A program made the position numbers and the translations under genes. Positions 1 through 6,350 of a DNA stretch of 64,000 bases are shown here, piece after piece (positions within the stretch are counted from its first letter, which is position 1; the number at the start of each line of letters is the position of its first letter). Source of the stretch: an uncultured Phascolarctobacterium sp. (GTDB lineage Bacteria > Bacillota > Negativicutes > Acidaminococcales > Acidaminococcaceae); assembly GCA_947630795.1 (NCBI GenBank), contig CANRJC010000004.1:1-64000 (forward strand), read 5' to 3'. The notes beneath the pieces were generated by a model. The model ran no database searches. It had not been told where the DNA came from and saw only the letters and a program-made list of their open reading frames with translations.

Positions 1-29
1 GCCATGGCAAAGATAAGAGACTTTTTCAT
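1..29 (-). CDS. 5' end of a gene running off the left edge, probably exported
   Basis: An ATG at 29 (minus) is preceded by a strong Shine-Dalgarno GAGGAGG about 8 nt upstream. Only nine codons are inside the window (MKKSLIFAM), which look like the basic-plus-hydrophobic start of a signal peptide. The product cannot be named. It appears to have its own promoter about 270 bp upstream and therefore an unusually long untranslated leader. Confidence 0.55.
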
Positions 30-272
30 TTTGCATTCCTCCTCAGGAATAAATGTATTTTACAAACTCCCGAGGCAACCGGTCCCCACCAAAGTATCCG
101 TGTTTCCTTTGCGTATCGCCCGGCAGCGACGGAGTTCATAAACATTTCTTTTGGGCCCGGGCGCTCGCCTCAGCGCCCAAGCCCTCGACGATGTTTCCGG
201 CGGCTTGCGAGAAAAAGTTGCGGGAGAAGAAATCCTTGAAACTACCCCGAACTTTCCCACCTTTCGCATCAT
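30..272 (-). other. Long 5' leader of the left-edge gene, unassigned
   Basis: This is about 240 nt of leader between the predicted promoter and the start at 29. It contains a clear hairpin, GGGCGCT / AGCGCCC with a 6-nt loop (159-178), and a second small one, CAAAG...CTTTG, nearer the gene. I do not recognise a known riboswitch in it. The overlapping short reading frames on both strands have no credible ribosome binding sites and look like noise. Confidence 0.3.
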
Positions 273-279
273 CGCTTTT

Positions 280-307
280 ATTGTAGCACAGTTGAACCCC
301 CCCACAA
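280..307 (-). promoter_or_regulatory. Promoter for the left-edge gene
   Basis: On the minus strand, TTGTGG (302-307) is followed 16 bp later by TACAAT (280-285). Transcription would start near 272 and run about 245 nt before the ATG at 29. Confidence 0.45.
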
Positions 308-364
308 GACTTTTTCAGTCGAAACTGAAAATTTTTTGTGAATTTCCGCGAACTTTTGCGCAAA

Positions 365-905
365 AATTTTGAGAGGCGCTTTCGCGCCCCTCGTCTTTAG
401 CGATCGTCTTTCACTTTTTAAAATCGACTTTCTCTTTTTGAGATGACCTTTATTTTTTTACATCGAAGGCTGAGCAGCCCTCTCTTTTGCAAACGATCAA
501 CGCTGCTCATGCATGAGCATCAAGATCTCGGACTTTTTCAAAAAATCGATGAGATCATGACCCGAACTTTTTCTTCTTCGGCTTTTTCAAAAAACAATAA
601 TGCGTTGCCGTGAACGTTTTAAGTTCAGCATTTTTCGAAAAATCGACGGCTCTTTGTCTTGAAGGTTTCCGTCTCGGTTTTTTCGAAAAGTCATCGCCGC
701 CCTATCGTGGGCGTAAAAGTTTTCGGCTTTTCCAAAAATTGACGATGCTCATAGGTGAACGTCGGGCAGCTCTGCTTTTTTCATTTAGCCGGTGCTGCTG
801 CACTTTTCATTTTTTCCTGCGACCGAGGATGCCGGCACTTCTCTCTTTTTCATTCGACTATAAGTGCGAAAGCCCTACATCTTTTCCTTTTTCAAAAAGC
901 ATAAG
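365..905. repeat. Gene-free AT-rich stretch with degenerate CTTTTTCAAAAA-type repeats
   Basis: About 540 bp between the edge gene and efp carry no credible gene. The sequence is built from recurring short elements: TTTTTC followed by AAAAA at about 533, 580 and 890, TTTTTCGAAAA variants at about 640 and 680, and GAYGATGCTCAT-like pieces. A GGCTGAGCAGC segment near 470 also occurs in the third tandem unit near 60,978. The stretch may be a decayed dispersed repeat. Confidence 0.4.
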
Positions 906-908
906 GAA

Positions 909-936
909 AGAGGGCCCGCCCTCAGGCAGGCCCTCT
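909..936 (-). terminator. Terminator of the pepP-efp unit
   Basis: A 12-bp stem with one mismatch (AGAGGGCC at its base, loop TGAG) lies directly after the efp stop codon on the minus strand. It is followed by a T-rich run. Confidence 0.75.
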
Positions 937-960
937 CGAACTGCGCCGCTTATTTCGGTT

Positions 961-1518
961 TTACGCTCTGGAAATGTATTCGCCGCTGCGGGTGTCGATG
1001 GCCAGCACTTCACCCTCGTTGATGAAAAGAGGCACCTTCACCACATAACCCGTCTCCAAAGTGGCTGGTTTGCTGCCGCCGGTGGCGGTGTCGCCCCGCA
1101 CGCCGGGCTCGGTCTTCACAACTTTCAGCTCTACGGTGTTAGGCAGTTCCACGCCCAAGATGCGCTCTTCGTAAACGACGATCTTCACTTCCATGTTCTC
1201 CAACAGGAAGTTGAGGGCGTTGCCCAATTGTTCTCTGTTCAATTCGGTCTGCTCATAGTTGTCCGTGTCCATAAATACGAAGCTGTCGCCGTCGGCGTAG
1301 AGATATTGCATGGAACGGCGGTCGATGTGGGCCTTGGGCAGCTTTTCGCCGGCATTGAAGGTCCTCTCGATGACGGCCCCGGTGCACAAATTGCGCATTT
1401 TGGCCCGCACGAATGGAGAGCCCTTACCGGGTTTTACATGCTGGAACTCCATCACTTGCCAGGCATCGCCGTCGATGGTGACTGTTAAGTTGGTCTTGAA
1501 TTCGTTGGTAGAAACCAT
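961..1518 (-). CDS. efp: Translation elongation factor P
   Basis: EF-P (185 residues, the normal length) binds the ribosome between the P and E sites and relieves stalling at polyproline stretches. The N-terminal KOW-like domain carries the loop PGKGSPF, with lysine 32 at the tip, as in Firmicutes such as Bacillus where this lysine is modified; the OB-fold domains follow, ending SGEYISRA. The ATG at 1518 has the ribosome binding site GAGGAGG. It is the second gene after the M24 peptidase, the same pairing as in Bacillus (yqhT-efp). No EF-P-modifying enzyme is seen in the window. Confidence 0.97.
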   Translation of the reverse strand: MVSTNEFKTNLTVTIDGDAWQVMEFQHVKPGKGSPFVRAKMRNLCTGAVIERTFNAGEKLPKAHIDRRSMQYLYADGDSFVFMDTDNYEQTELNREQLGNALNFLLENMEVKIVVYEERILGVELPNTVELKVVKTEPGVRGDTATGGSKPATLETGYVVKVPLFINEGEVLAIDTRSGEYISRA

Positions 1519-1610
1519 GATCTTATCCTCCTCGCAGATCGTCTGCGTTTTTTATCGATCGCTTATATTTGCCCCACGGCCCGTCTCGCAAAGCTTCGGT
1601 TCGCGGCCGT

Positions 1611-2669
1611 TTAAGTGATCTCGAGCAATTCTTTGGTGAATTTCGTGAGTGGCTCGGCCCCTGTTTCTGTCAAGAGCACCGAATCTTCGATGCGCAGGCC
1701 GCCCCGCCCGGGGAAGTAGAGCCCCGGCTCTATAGAAAAGACCATGCCGGCTGCCAGAGGCGTGTCGCCTCTGCTGTTGATGTGGGGCAGCTCGTGGATC
1801 TTTAAACCCACACCGTGGCCGGTGCCGTGGTTGAAATAGGCACCATAGCCCGCCGCTGTCAAAAGGCTCCTCACTTCGCCGTCGACTTCTTTCCCGCAAC
1901 GGCCGGCTCGTGCGGCTTCGAGCCCTTTTTTTTGCGCCGCCAGCACCGAAGAATAAATTTCTTTCTGCCAAGGCGAAGCTTTGCCTATCGCAAAAGTACG
2001 GGTGATATCGCCGTGATAGCCGCCCCGCACCGCACCGAAGTCCAAAGTGAGAAAGTCTCCCGCTGCTAAGAGCCGCTCTGTCGGCCGCCCGTGGGGCAGG
2101 GCAGAGCGAGGCCCCGAGGCTGCTATAGTATCGAAGGAAGGTTTTTCGCTGCCCAGTTCAGCCAAATAATATTCCAATTTGGCCGCCACCTGCCGCTCGC
2201 TGAGGCCGGGCCGCAGCTCTTTCAGCAATTTTTTCAGCGCTTCGTCCTCGATAGCCGCCGCCTGCCGCAAAAAAGCGATCTCTTCCGGCTCTTTTATCTG
2301 CCTGATGGGCTCTAAGTCTATACTGCACAATCGACGCCCGGGCCCGAGGGCCGCAGCCAAAGCACAGTGCTCGTTATAAGTGAAAGCATCACCGTCGAAG
2401 GCCACATCGCCTGCCGACCCCACGAGGCCTGCCGCCGCTTGCCAAAGAGAATTTTTATATTCCAAGACCTCAGCCTGCCGCAGTTCTTTTTGCGCCTGCT
2501 GCGTGTAGCGGCCGTCGGTGATGAGCACGGCCCTTCTTTCGTCAAAAAAGAGAAGACTGCTGTCGCCGCTGAAGCCGCACAGATAGCGGATGCTGCTCTC
2601 GTCTTTTAAGACGGCGCAGCCCGCCCCGACCTTCGCCAAAAATCCTCGGGCTTTTTCTAAGCGCCCCAT
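1611..2669 (-). CDS. M24 family Xaa-Pro aminopeptidase (PepP/YqhT type)
   Basis: A 352-residue metallopeptidase of family M24 that removes N-terminal residues preceding proline. An N-terminal creatinase-like domain (about 1-125) is followed by the pita-bread catalytic domain. Its dinuclear metal ligands are visible in LDFGAVRGGYHGDITRTF (two Asp), the HGTGHGVG segment (His), SIEPG (Glu) and GLRIEDS (Glu). The start has the ribosome binding site GGAGGAG. It lies 92 bp upstream of efp, under one promoter, so the two proline-related functions are probably co-expressed. Family assignment is firm; the exact substrate is not known. Confidence 0.93.
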   Translation of the reverse strand: MGRLEKARGFLAKVGAGCAVLKDESSIRYLCGFSGDSSLLFFDERRAVLITDGRYTQQAQKELRQAEVLEYKNSLWQAAAGLVGSAGDVAFDGDAFTYNEHCALAAALGPGRRLCSIDLEPIRQIKEPEEIAFLRQAAAIEDEALKKLLKELRPGLSERQVAAKLEYYLAELGSEKPSFDTIAASGPRSALPHGRPTERLLAAGDFLTLDFGAVRGGYHGDITRTFAIGKASPWQKEIYSSVLAAQKKGLEAARAGRCGKEVDGEVRSLLTAAGYGAYFNHGTGHGVGLKIHELPHINSRGDTPLAAGMVFSIEPGLYFPGRGGLRIEDSVLLTETGAEPLTKFTKELLEIT

Positions 2670-2727
2670 GCTTTTCTCCTCCCGTTTGTGCGGAAGCGAT
2701 CTTTTTTTGCTGCTTACAACAAATTTG

Positions 2728-2756
2728 ATTTTATCATGTTAAGCTTCAACTGACAA
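2728..2756 (-). promoter_or_regulatory. Promoter of the pepP-efp unit
   Basis: TTGTCA (2751-2756) and TAAAAT (2728-2733) lie 17 bp apart on the minus strand. The -35 lies inside the 3' end of the U32 peptidase gene, so the unit can be transcribed independently of the upstream operon. Confidence 0.6.
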
Positions 2757-3980
2757 GTCCCGACAGTTTTTTCTCCGCAAGATGCTGTCTTTGGCCACTG
2801 GCAAGGGGCAGGCGGTGCTGAAATGCTGCTGAGCGTGAGGAGCCACGTCGATGGCGTTGCCTTCTTCGTCTTGCATGTCGCACAAAACGAGGGGCAGCAC
2901 GCTGCCGTCGGGCTGCAAAATTTCCAATCGTTGACCGCTTTTCACATTGTTTCTCTGTTCGATGTATAAACGTTTGCCCGCTTCGTCGTAATTCAAAGCC
3001 AGACCCACGAAGCTGTAAACCTCTGCCGCTTTGGGATCGTCGTACACCATGGCGCTGCCGTCCGGCTGCCCGAAAGCGAAGCCGGCGGTGTAGGCCCTAT
3101 GAGAGATCTTCCCCAATTCTTGCAGCCACTCTTCTTTGGGGACATAATTTTCCGGATCGGCGCAGGCTGTGTCGATGGCCCGGCGATAAACGCTGACCAC
3201 CGTGGCTGCGTAATGGGCGCTCTTCATCCGCCCCTCTATCTTCAAACTGGCGACTCCCGCTCTTATGAGCTGAGGCAGATAGGCGATGAGGCAGAGATCT
3301 TTGGAGTTCATGATGTAGCTGCCCCGTTCGTCTTCTTCGACGGGGAAGTAAAGACCGGGCCTTTTTTCTTCCGTTAAAGCATAACGCCAGCGGCAGGCTT
3401 GAGTGCAGGCCCCTCGGTTGCCGTCTCTGCCGGTGAGATAGCTGGAGAGGAGACAGCGGCCCGAATAAGAGATACACAGAGCCCCGTGCACGAAGGTCTC
3501 CAATTCGATCTCCGTCTGTGCGGCTATAGCTGCGATCTCCGCTAAAGAAAGTTCCCGGGCCAGCACCACTCTTTGCGCTCCCAGTTTTTGCCAAGCTCTC
3601 ACTGCCGCCGCATTGGTGGTGTTGGCCTGAGTGCTGACGTGCAGAGGGAGCTGCGGCACTACCCGACGGGCTGTCTCCCACACTCCCAGGTCCGACACCA
3701 ACAAAGCATCCACCTTACACTTTGCCAATTGCGCTAAATAGGCGGGAAGAGCGGCGATGTCTTCGTTGCGGGCGAAGATGTTCACCGTCACATAAACTTT
3801 TTTCCCCAAACTGTGAGCCAGACGGGTGATGGTCTCGATCTCTTCTAGAGAAAAATTGCCGGCATAGGCCCGCAGGCCGAAGGCTTTGCCGCCGAGGTAA
3901 ATGGCATCGGCCCCGTATAAAAGGGCCAGCCGTCCCTTTTCGATGTCTCCTGCCGGTGCCAAAAGTTCCGGTCTTTTCAT
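2739..3980 (-). CDS. trhP: U32 family protein, TrhP-type tRNA hydroxylation factor
   Basis: A 413-residue member of the peptidase U32 family. The N-terminal TIM-barrel-like part (ELLAPAGDIEKGRLALLYGA) and the signature ETFVHGALCISYSGRC are diagnostic. Proteins of this group (YegQ/TrhP, Bacillus YrrN and YrrO) are needed for 5-hydroxylation of uridine-34 in tRNA, although the name recalls a collagenase. The signature is followed by three further cysteines (GACTQACRW and nearby), fitting an Fe-S site. It follows mltG as yrrN/yrrO do in Bacillus, but the methyltransferase gene yrrM usually between them is absent. The symbol is by family and context. Confidence 0.85.
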   Translation of the reverse strand: MKRPELLAPAGDIEKGRLALLYGADAIYLGGKAFGLRAYAGNFSLEEIETITRLAHSLGKKVYVTVNIFARNEDIAALPAYLAQLAKCKVDALLVSDLGVWETARRVVPQLPLHVSTQANTTNAAAVRAWQKLGAQRVVLARELSLAEIAAIAAQTEIELETFVHGALCISYSGRCLLSSYLTGRDGNRGACTQACRWRYALTEEKRPGLYFPVEEDERGSYIMNSKDLCLIAYLPQLIRAGVASLKIEGRMKSAHYAATVVSVYRRAIDTACADPENYVPKEEWLQELGKISHRAYTAGFAFGQPDGSAMVYDDPKAAEVYSFVGLALNYDEAGKRLYIEQRNNVKSGQRLEILQPDGSVLPLVLCDMQDEEGNAIDVAPHAQQHFSTACPLPVAKDSILRRKNCRDLSVEA

Positions 3981-4039
3981 TTACGGCTCCTTTGCTCTTC
4001 GCCTTTTTTCATCAACTGTCCATCGTCGGCGAAAATTTT

Positions 4040-5080
4040 TTACTGTTTCTCTTCTATCTCTCTGATGGCCTGCATGTGTTCCCCGTAGGTGCGGCTGAAG
4101 CGATGCCGCCAGTTGCTGTCCGCCACGAAATAAAGATAGTCGGTGTCGGGGGCCTTCACCACCGCCAACATGGCGCTCAAGCCCGGGGCAGCGATGGGCC
4201 CCGGGGGCAGGCCGCTGTGGCGATAAGTGTTGTAGGGGCTGTCCGCTTCCAGATCGGCGTAAGTGATCAGCTCTTTTTGTTCGCCGCCCAACACATATTG
4301 CACCGTTGTGTCCGATTGGATGGGCATGCCGATGGCCAAGCGTTTCAGAAAGACCCCGGCGATGAGGGGCTGCTCCTCGCTCAAAGCCGCTTCCAATTCT
4401 ACCATGGCGGCGATATTCACCATGTCTCGGATGCTGAGCTTTTTTTCTTCGCAAAGTTCGGGCAAATTCGCAATATGGAGCTCGATATCGAATTGTTCCA
4501 CCATACGCCGTAAAATTTCTTTTTCGTCGGCCCCCACATGAAATTCGTAAGTGGCGGGGAAAGTGAAGCCCTCGGCTTTGAAGAGCACCCTCTCATCCCC
4601 CTCCATGTAAGGATAAGGAGCATAATCTTTGGCCAGTTGTAAAAATTTTTCGCTTTTGCCCAAACCTTCGGCCTCTAATTTGGCGGCGATCTTTTGGATG
4701 TTATAGCCCTCCGGCAAAACGAAATTTATGAGCGCCACCTGCCCCTTCAACAATTTTCGAGCCAACTGCCGGTTGTTGAGGCCGCCCTGTAAGCGATAAG
4801 TTCCTGCCTGCAGTTTCCCTTCATAACCGTGCAGCCTCACCGTCATTTTAAAAGCAGTCGCGTTTTTCACAAGACCGGCCTCATGAAGAAGGCGGCCTAT
4901 CTCTTCGGTGGCTGCTCCCTCGGGTATGGTGATTGCCCTGCTGCCCCGTTGGGCGAAGTCGCTGTTGTCGTTGAGCCGGGAAAAATAAAAGGCCGCAAGG
5001 AGCAGGCACAGCAAGACCGCCGCCGCTACCGGGCCGGCAGCCCTGCCTTCATACCCATCCTTCAGCCTAAATTTTGTCAT
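4040..5080 (-). CDS. mltG: Endolytic murein transglycosylase MltG
   Basis: MltG cuts nascent glycan strands and so sets the length of peptidoglycan chains at the membrane. There is one N-terminal transmembrane segment (about 17-34), a LysM-like region, and the YceG catalytic domain with the glutamate in AAMVELEAA (about residue 228), followed by LKRLAIGMPIQSDTTVQYVLG and the motif SPYNTYRHSGLPPGPIAAPG. The ATG at 5080 was preferred over the GTG six bases upstream because AGGTG then sits at a normal distance. It belongs to the ireB-ruvX-yrzB-mltG-trhP operon. Confidence 0.95.
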   Translation of the reverse strand: MTKFRLKDGYEGRAAGPVAAAVLLCLLLAAFYFSRLNDNSDFAQRGSRAITIPEGAATEEIGRLLHEAGLVKNATAFKMTVRLHGYEGKLQAGTYRLQGGLNNRQLARKLLKGQVALINFVLPEGYNIQKIAAKLEAEGLGKSEKFLQLAKDYAPYPYMEGDERVLFKAEGFTFPATYEFHVGADEKEILRRMVEQFDIELHIANLPELCEEKKLSIRDMVNIAAMVELEAALSEEQPLIAGVFLKRLAIGMPIQSDTTVQYVLGGEQKELITYADLEADSPYNTYRHSGLPPGPIAAPGLSAMLAVVKAPDTDYLYFVADSNWRHRFSRTYGEHMQAIREIEEKQ

Positions 5081-5129
5081 AAGCACACCTGTTCGAAAGT
5101 TCGAAAGAATTTATCGAAGGCTCTTTCTT

Positions 5130-5486
5130 TTAAGCTTCACCTTCCGGCTCGCCCATCAATTCTTCGTAAGCAGCCAAAGCCGCCCCGAATTCTTCCTCAC
5201 TGGGGTCCACGTAGCAGGCTTCTCCCTCTTCGTCGAAGATCACTTTGGCGATGACCACCTCTTCGTCTTCTTCGGCCGCCTCTTCTTCCGCCTCCGGGTC
5301 CAACTTCACCAGCACGGCAAAAGTGTCTTTGCCCACGGGGAAGACCATTTCTTCGAAATAGTAGGTCTCATTGCCCTCGGCGTCCGTCATCACCACGATG
5401 TCTTCCATATCCTCCTCTTCGGGAGGCAGTTTGCTGAGATCCAACTCTTCCGTCTGTTCGGGGGGAGTTTTGCCTTTTTTCGTCAT
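5130..5486 (-). CDS. DUF1292 protein (YrzB family)
   Basis: A 118-residue, strongly acidic cytosolic protein of the DUF1292/YrzB family. It has the family core DIVVMTDAEGNETYYFEEM and a second strand-rich stretch rich in Glu. Biochemical function is not established. The position between ruvX and mltG is the conserved one in Firmicutes, and a ribosome binding site AGAGGTG precedes the start. A long acidic run in the middle (about residues 65-85) is lengthened compared with the Bacillus protein. Confidence 0.85.
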   Translation of the reverse strand: MTKKGKTPPEQTEELDLSKLPPEEEDMEDIVVMTDAEGNETYYFEEMVFPVGKDTFAVLVKLDPEAEEEAAEEDEEVVIAKVIFDEEGEACYVDPSEEEFGAALAAYEELMGEPEGEA

Positions 5487-5489
5487 GTT

Positions 5490-5921
5490 TCACCTCTTGA
5501 AATTTTGTCCGTCCAAATAAGTTTGCAAGATCACCTGAGCCGCTTGCTTATCTATCACTTGTTTTCGTTTTTTGCGGGAAAAATCCGCTTCCAACAGAGT
5601 GCGGGCCGCTGCCACCGTAGAGAGCCGCTCGTCCTGCAGCACCACTTTTAATTCGGGGTGACGCACGGTCATCTCCCGAGCAAAAGCGGCGCAGGCTTCT
5701 GCCCTCTCACCGACAGTGCCGTTCATGTTTTTCGGATAGCCCACCACCAAAACGGCCACCTCGTGCTCTGCGATAAGTTCATCCAAGCGGGCCAGGTCCG
5801 CAGCCTTGCTGCTGCGGCGGATCACTTCGAGACCGCCGGCGATGAGGCCGCCGGGATCGCTGAGGGCCACGCCGATGGTGCGGGTGCCCACGTCCAGGCC
5901 CATACTGCGCCGCAGCTCCAC
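5490..5921 (-). CDS. ruvX: YqgF/RuvX family Holliday-junction resolvase-like nuclease
   Basis: A 143-residue RNase H-fold protein of the YqgF family. The fold's acidic residues are visible in MGLDVGTRTIG (Asp), LQDERLST (Glu) and IDKQAAQVIL (Asp), and VGYPKNMNGT is the family motif. Members act in 16S rRNA 5'-end processing (YqgF, Escherichia coli) or have been proposed as alternative junction resolvases. The start is GTG at 5921, three bases after the ireB stop, implying translational coupling. Confidence 0.93.
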   Translation of the reverse strand: MELRRSMGLDVGTRTIGVALSDPGGLIAGGLEVIRRSSKAADLARLDELIAEHEVAVLVVGYPKNMNGTVGERAEACAAFAREMTVRHPELKVVLQDERLSTVAAARTLLEADFSRKKRKQVIDKQAAQVILQTYLDGQNFKR

Positions 5922-5924
5922 CTT

Positions 5925-6185
5925 TTACGCCTTCCCTATTTTTTGCAGATAGCTGGCCACCAGTGTCTCGATCAATTCGTAACGCTCGTGCCGGCGCAGC
6001 TTGCTGCGTGCATCCTTATGGCTGGTGATGTAAGTAGGGTCGCCGCTGAGCAGATAGCCGGTCAATTGATCGATCGGTTTATAGCCCCGCTCTTCCAAAG
6101 CGGCGCAAACTTCACGCAAAGTAGCTTCCACGCTCACCTTGTCTCTGTCTCTTTTAAATAATACGGTCTCCTGAGAAACGTCCAT
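5925..6185 (-). CDS. ireB: IreB family regulatory phosphoprotein
   Basis: An 86-residue protein of the IreB/DUF965 (YrzL) family, with the conserved GYKPIDQLTGYLLSGDPTYI stretch. In Enterococcus faecalis IreB is a substrate of the kinase IreK and negatively affects cephalosporin resistance; whether that role holds here is unknown. It is the first gene of the operon and has a perfect AAGGAGG ribosome binding site and its own promoter. The order alaS-ireB-ruvX-yrzB-mltG matches Bacillus. Confidence 0.92.
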   Translation of the reverse strand: MDVSQETVLFKRDRDKVSVEATLREVCAALEERGYKPIDQLTGYLLSGDPTYITSHKDARSKLRRHERYELIETLVASYLQKIGKA

Positions 6186-6220
6186 CGATTTTCGACCTCC
6201 TTCGGGGCTCTTCTGTTTTG

Positions 6221-6249
6221 ATTATAACATAAATGGAAAAGAGAAACAC
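6221..6249 (-). promoter_or_regulatory. Promoter of the ireB-ruvX-yrzB-mltG-trhP operon
   Basis: A perfect TATAAT (6221-6226) on the minus strand has a weak -35 (GTGTTT, 6244-6249) 17 bp upstream. Confidence 0.6.
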
Positions 6250-6308
6250 AAAAATTATCCGTTGCCGCAGTCTCTCTTGCGCCGAAAAAATTTTTTTCGA
6301 AAGAAAAA

Positions 6309-6337
6309 GCCGCAGCCCGAAAGAGCCGAGCCGCAGC
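6309..6337 (-). terminator. Terminator of alaS
   Basis: An 11-bp stem (GCTGCGGCTCG paired with CGGGCTGCGGC, three G-U pairs) with a 7-nt loop, followed by TTTTTCTTT on the minus strand, 14 bp after the alaS stop. Confidence 0.75.
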
Positions 6338-6350
6338 TTATCGCGAATTT

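Noticed and set aside
610-1488. A 292-codon plus-strand frame over the efp region
   Set aside because: Most of it is antisense to efp, a certain gene; the rest lies in the low-complexity spacer and has no ribosome binding site.
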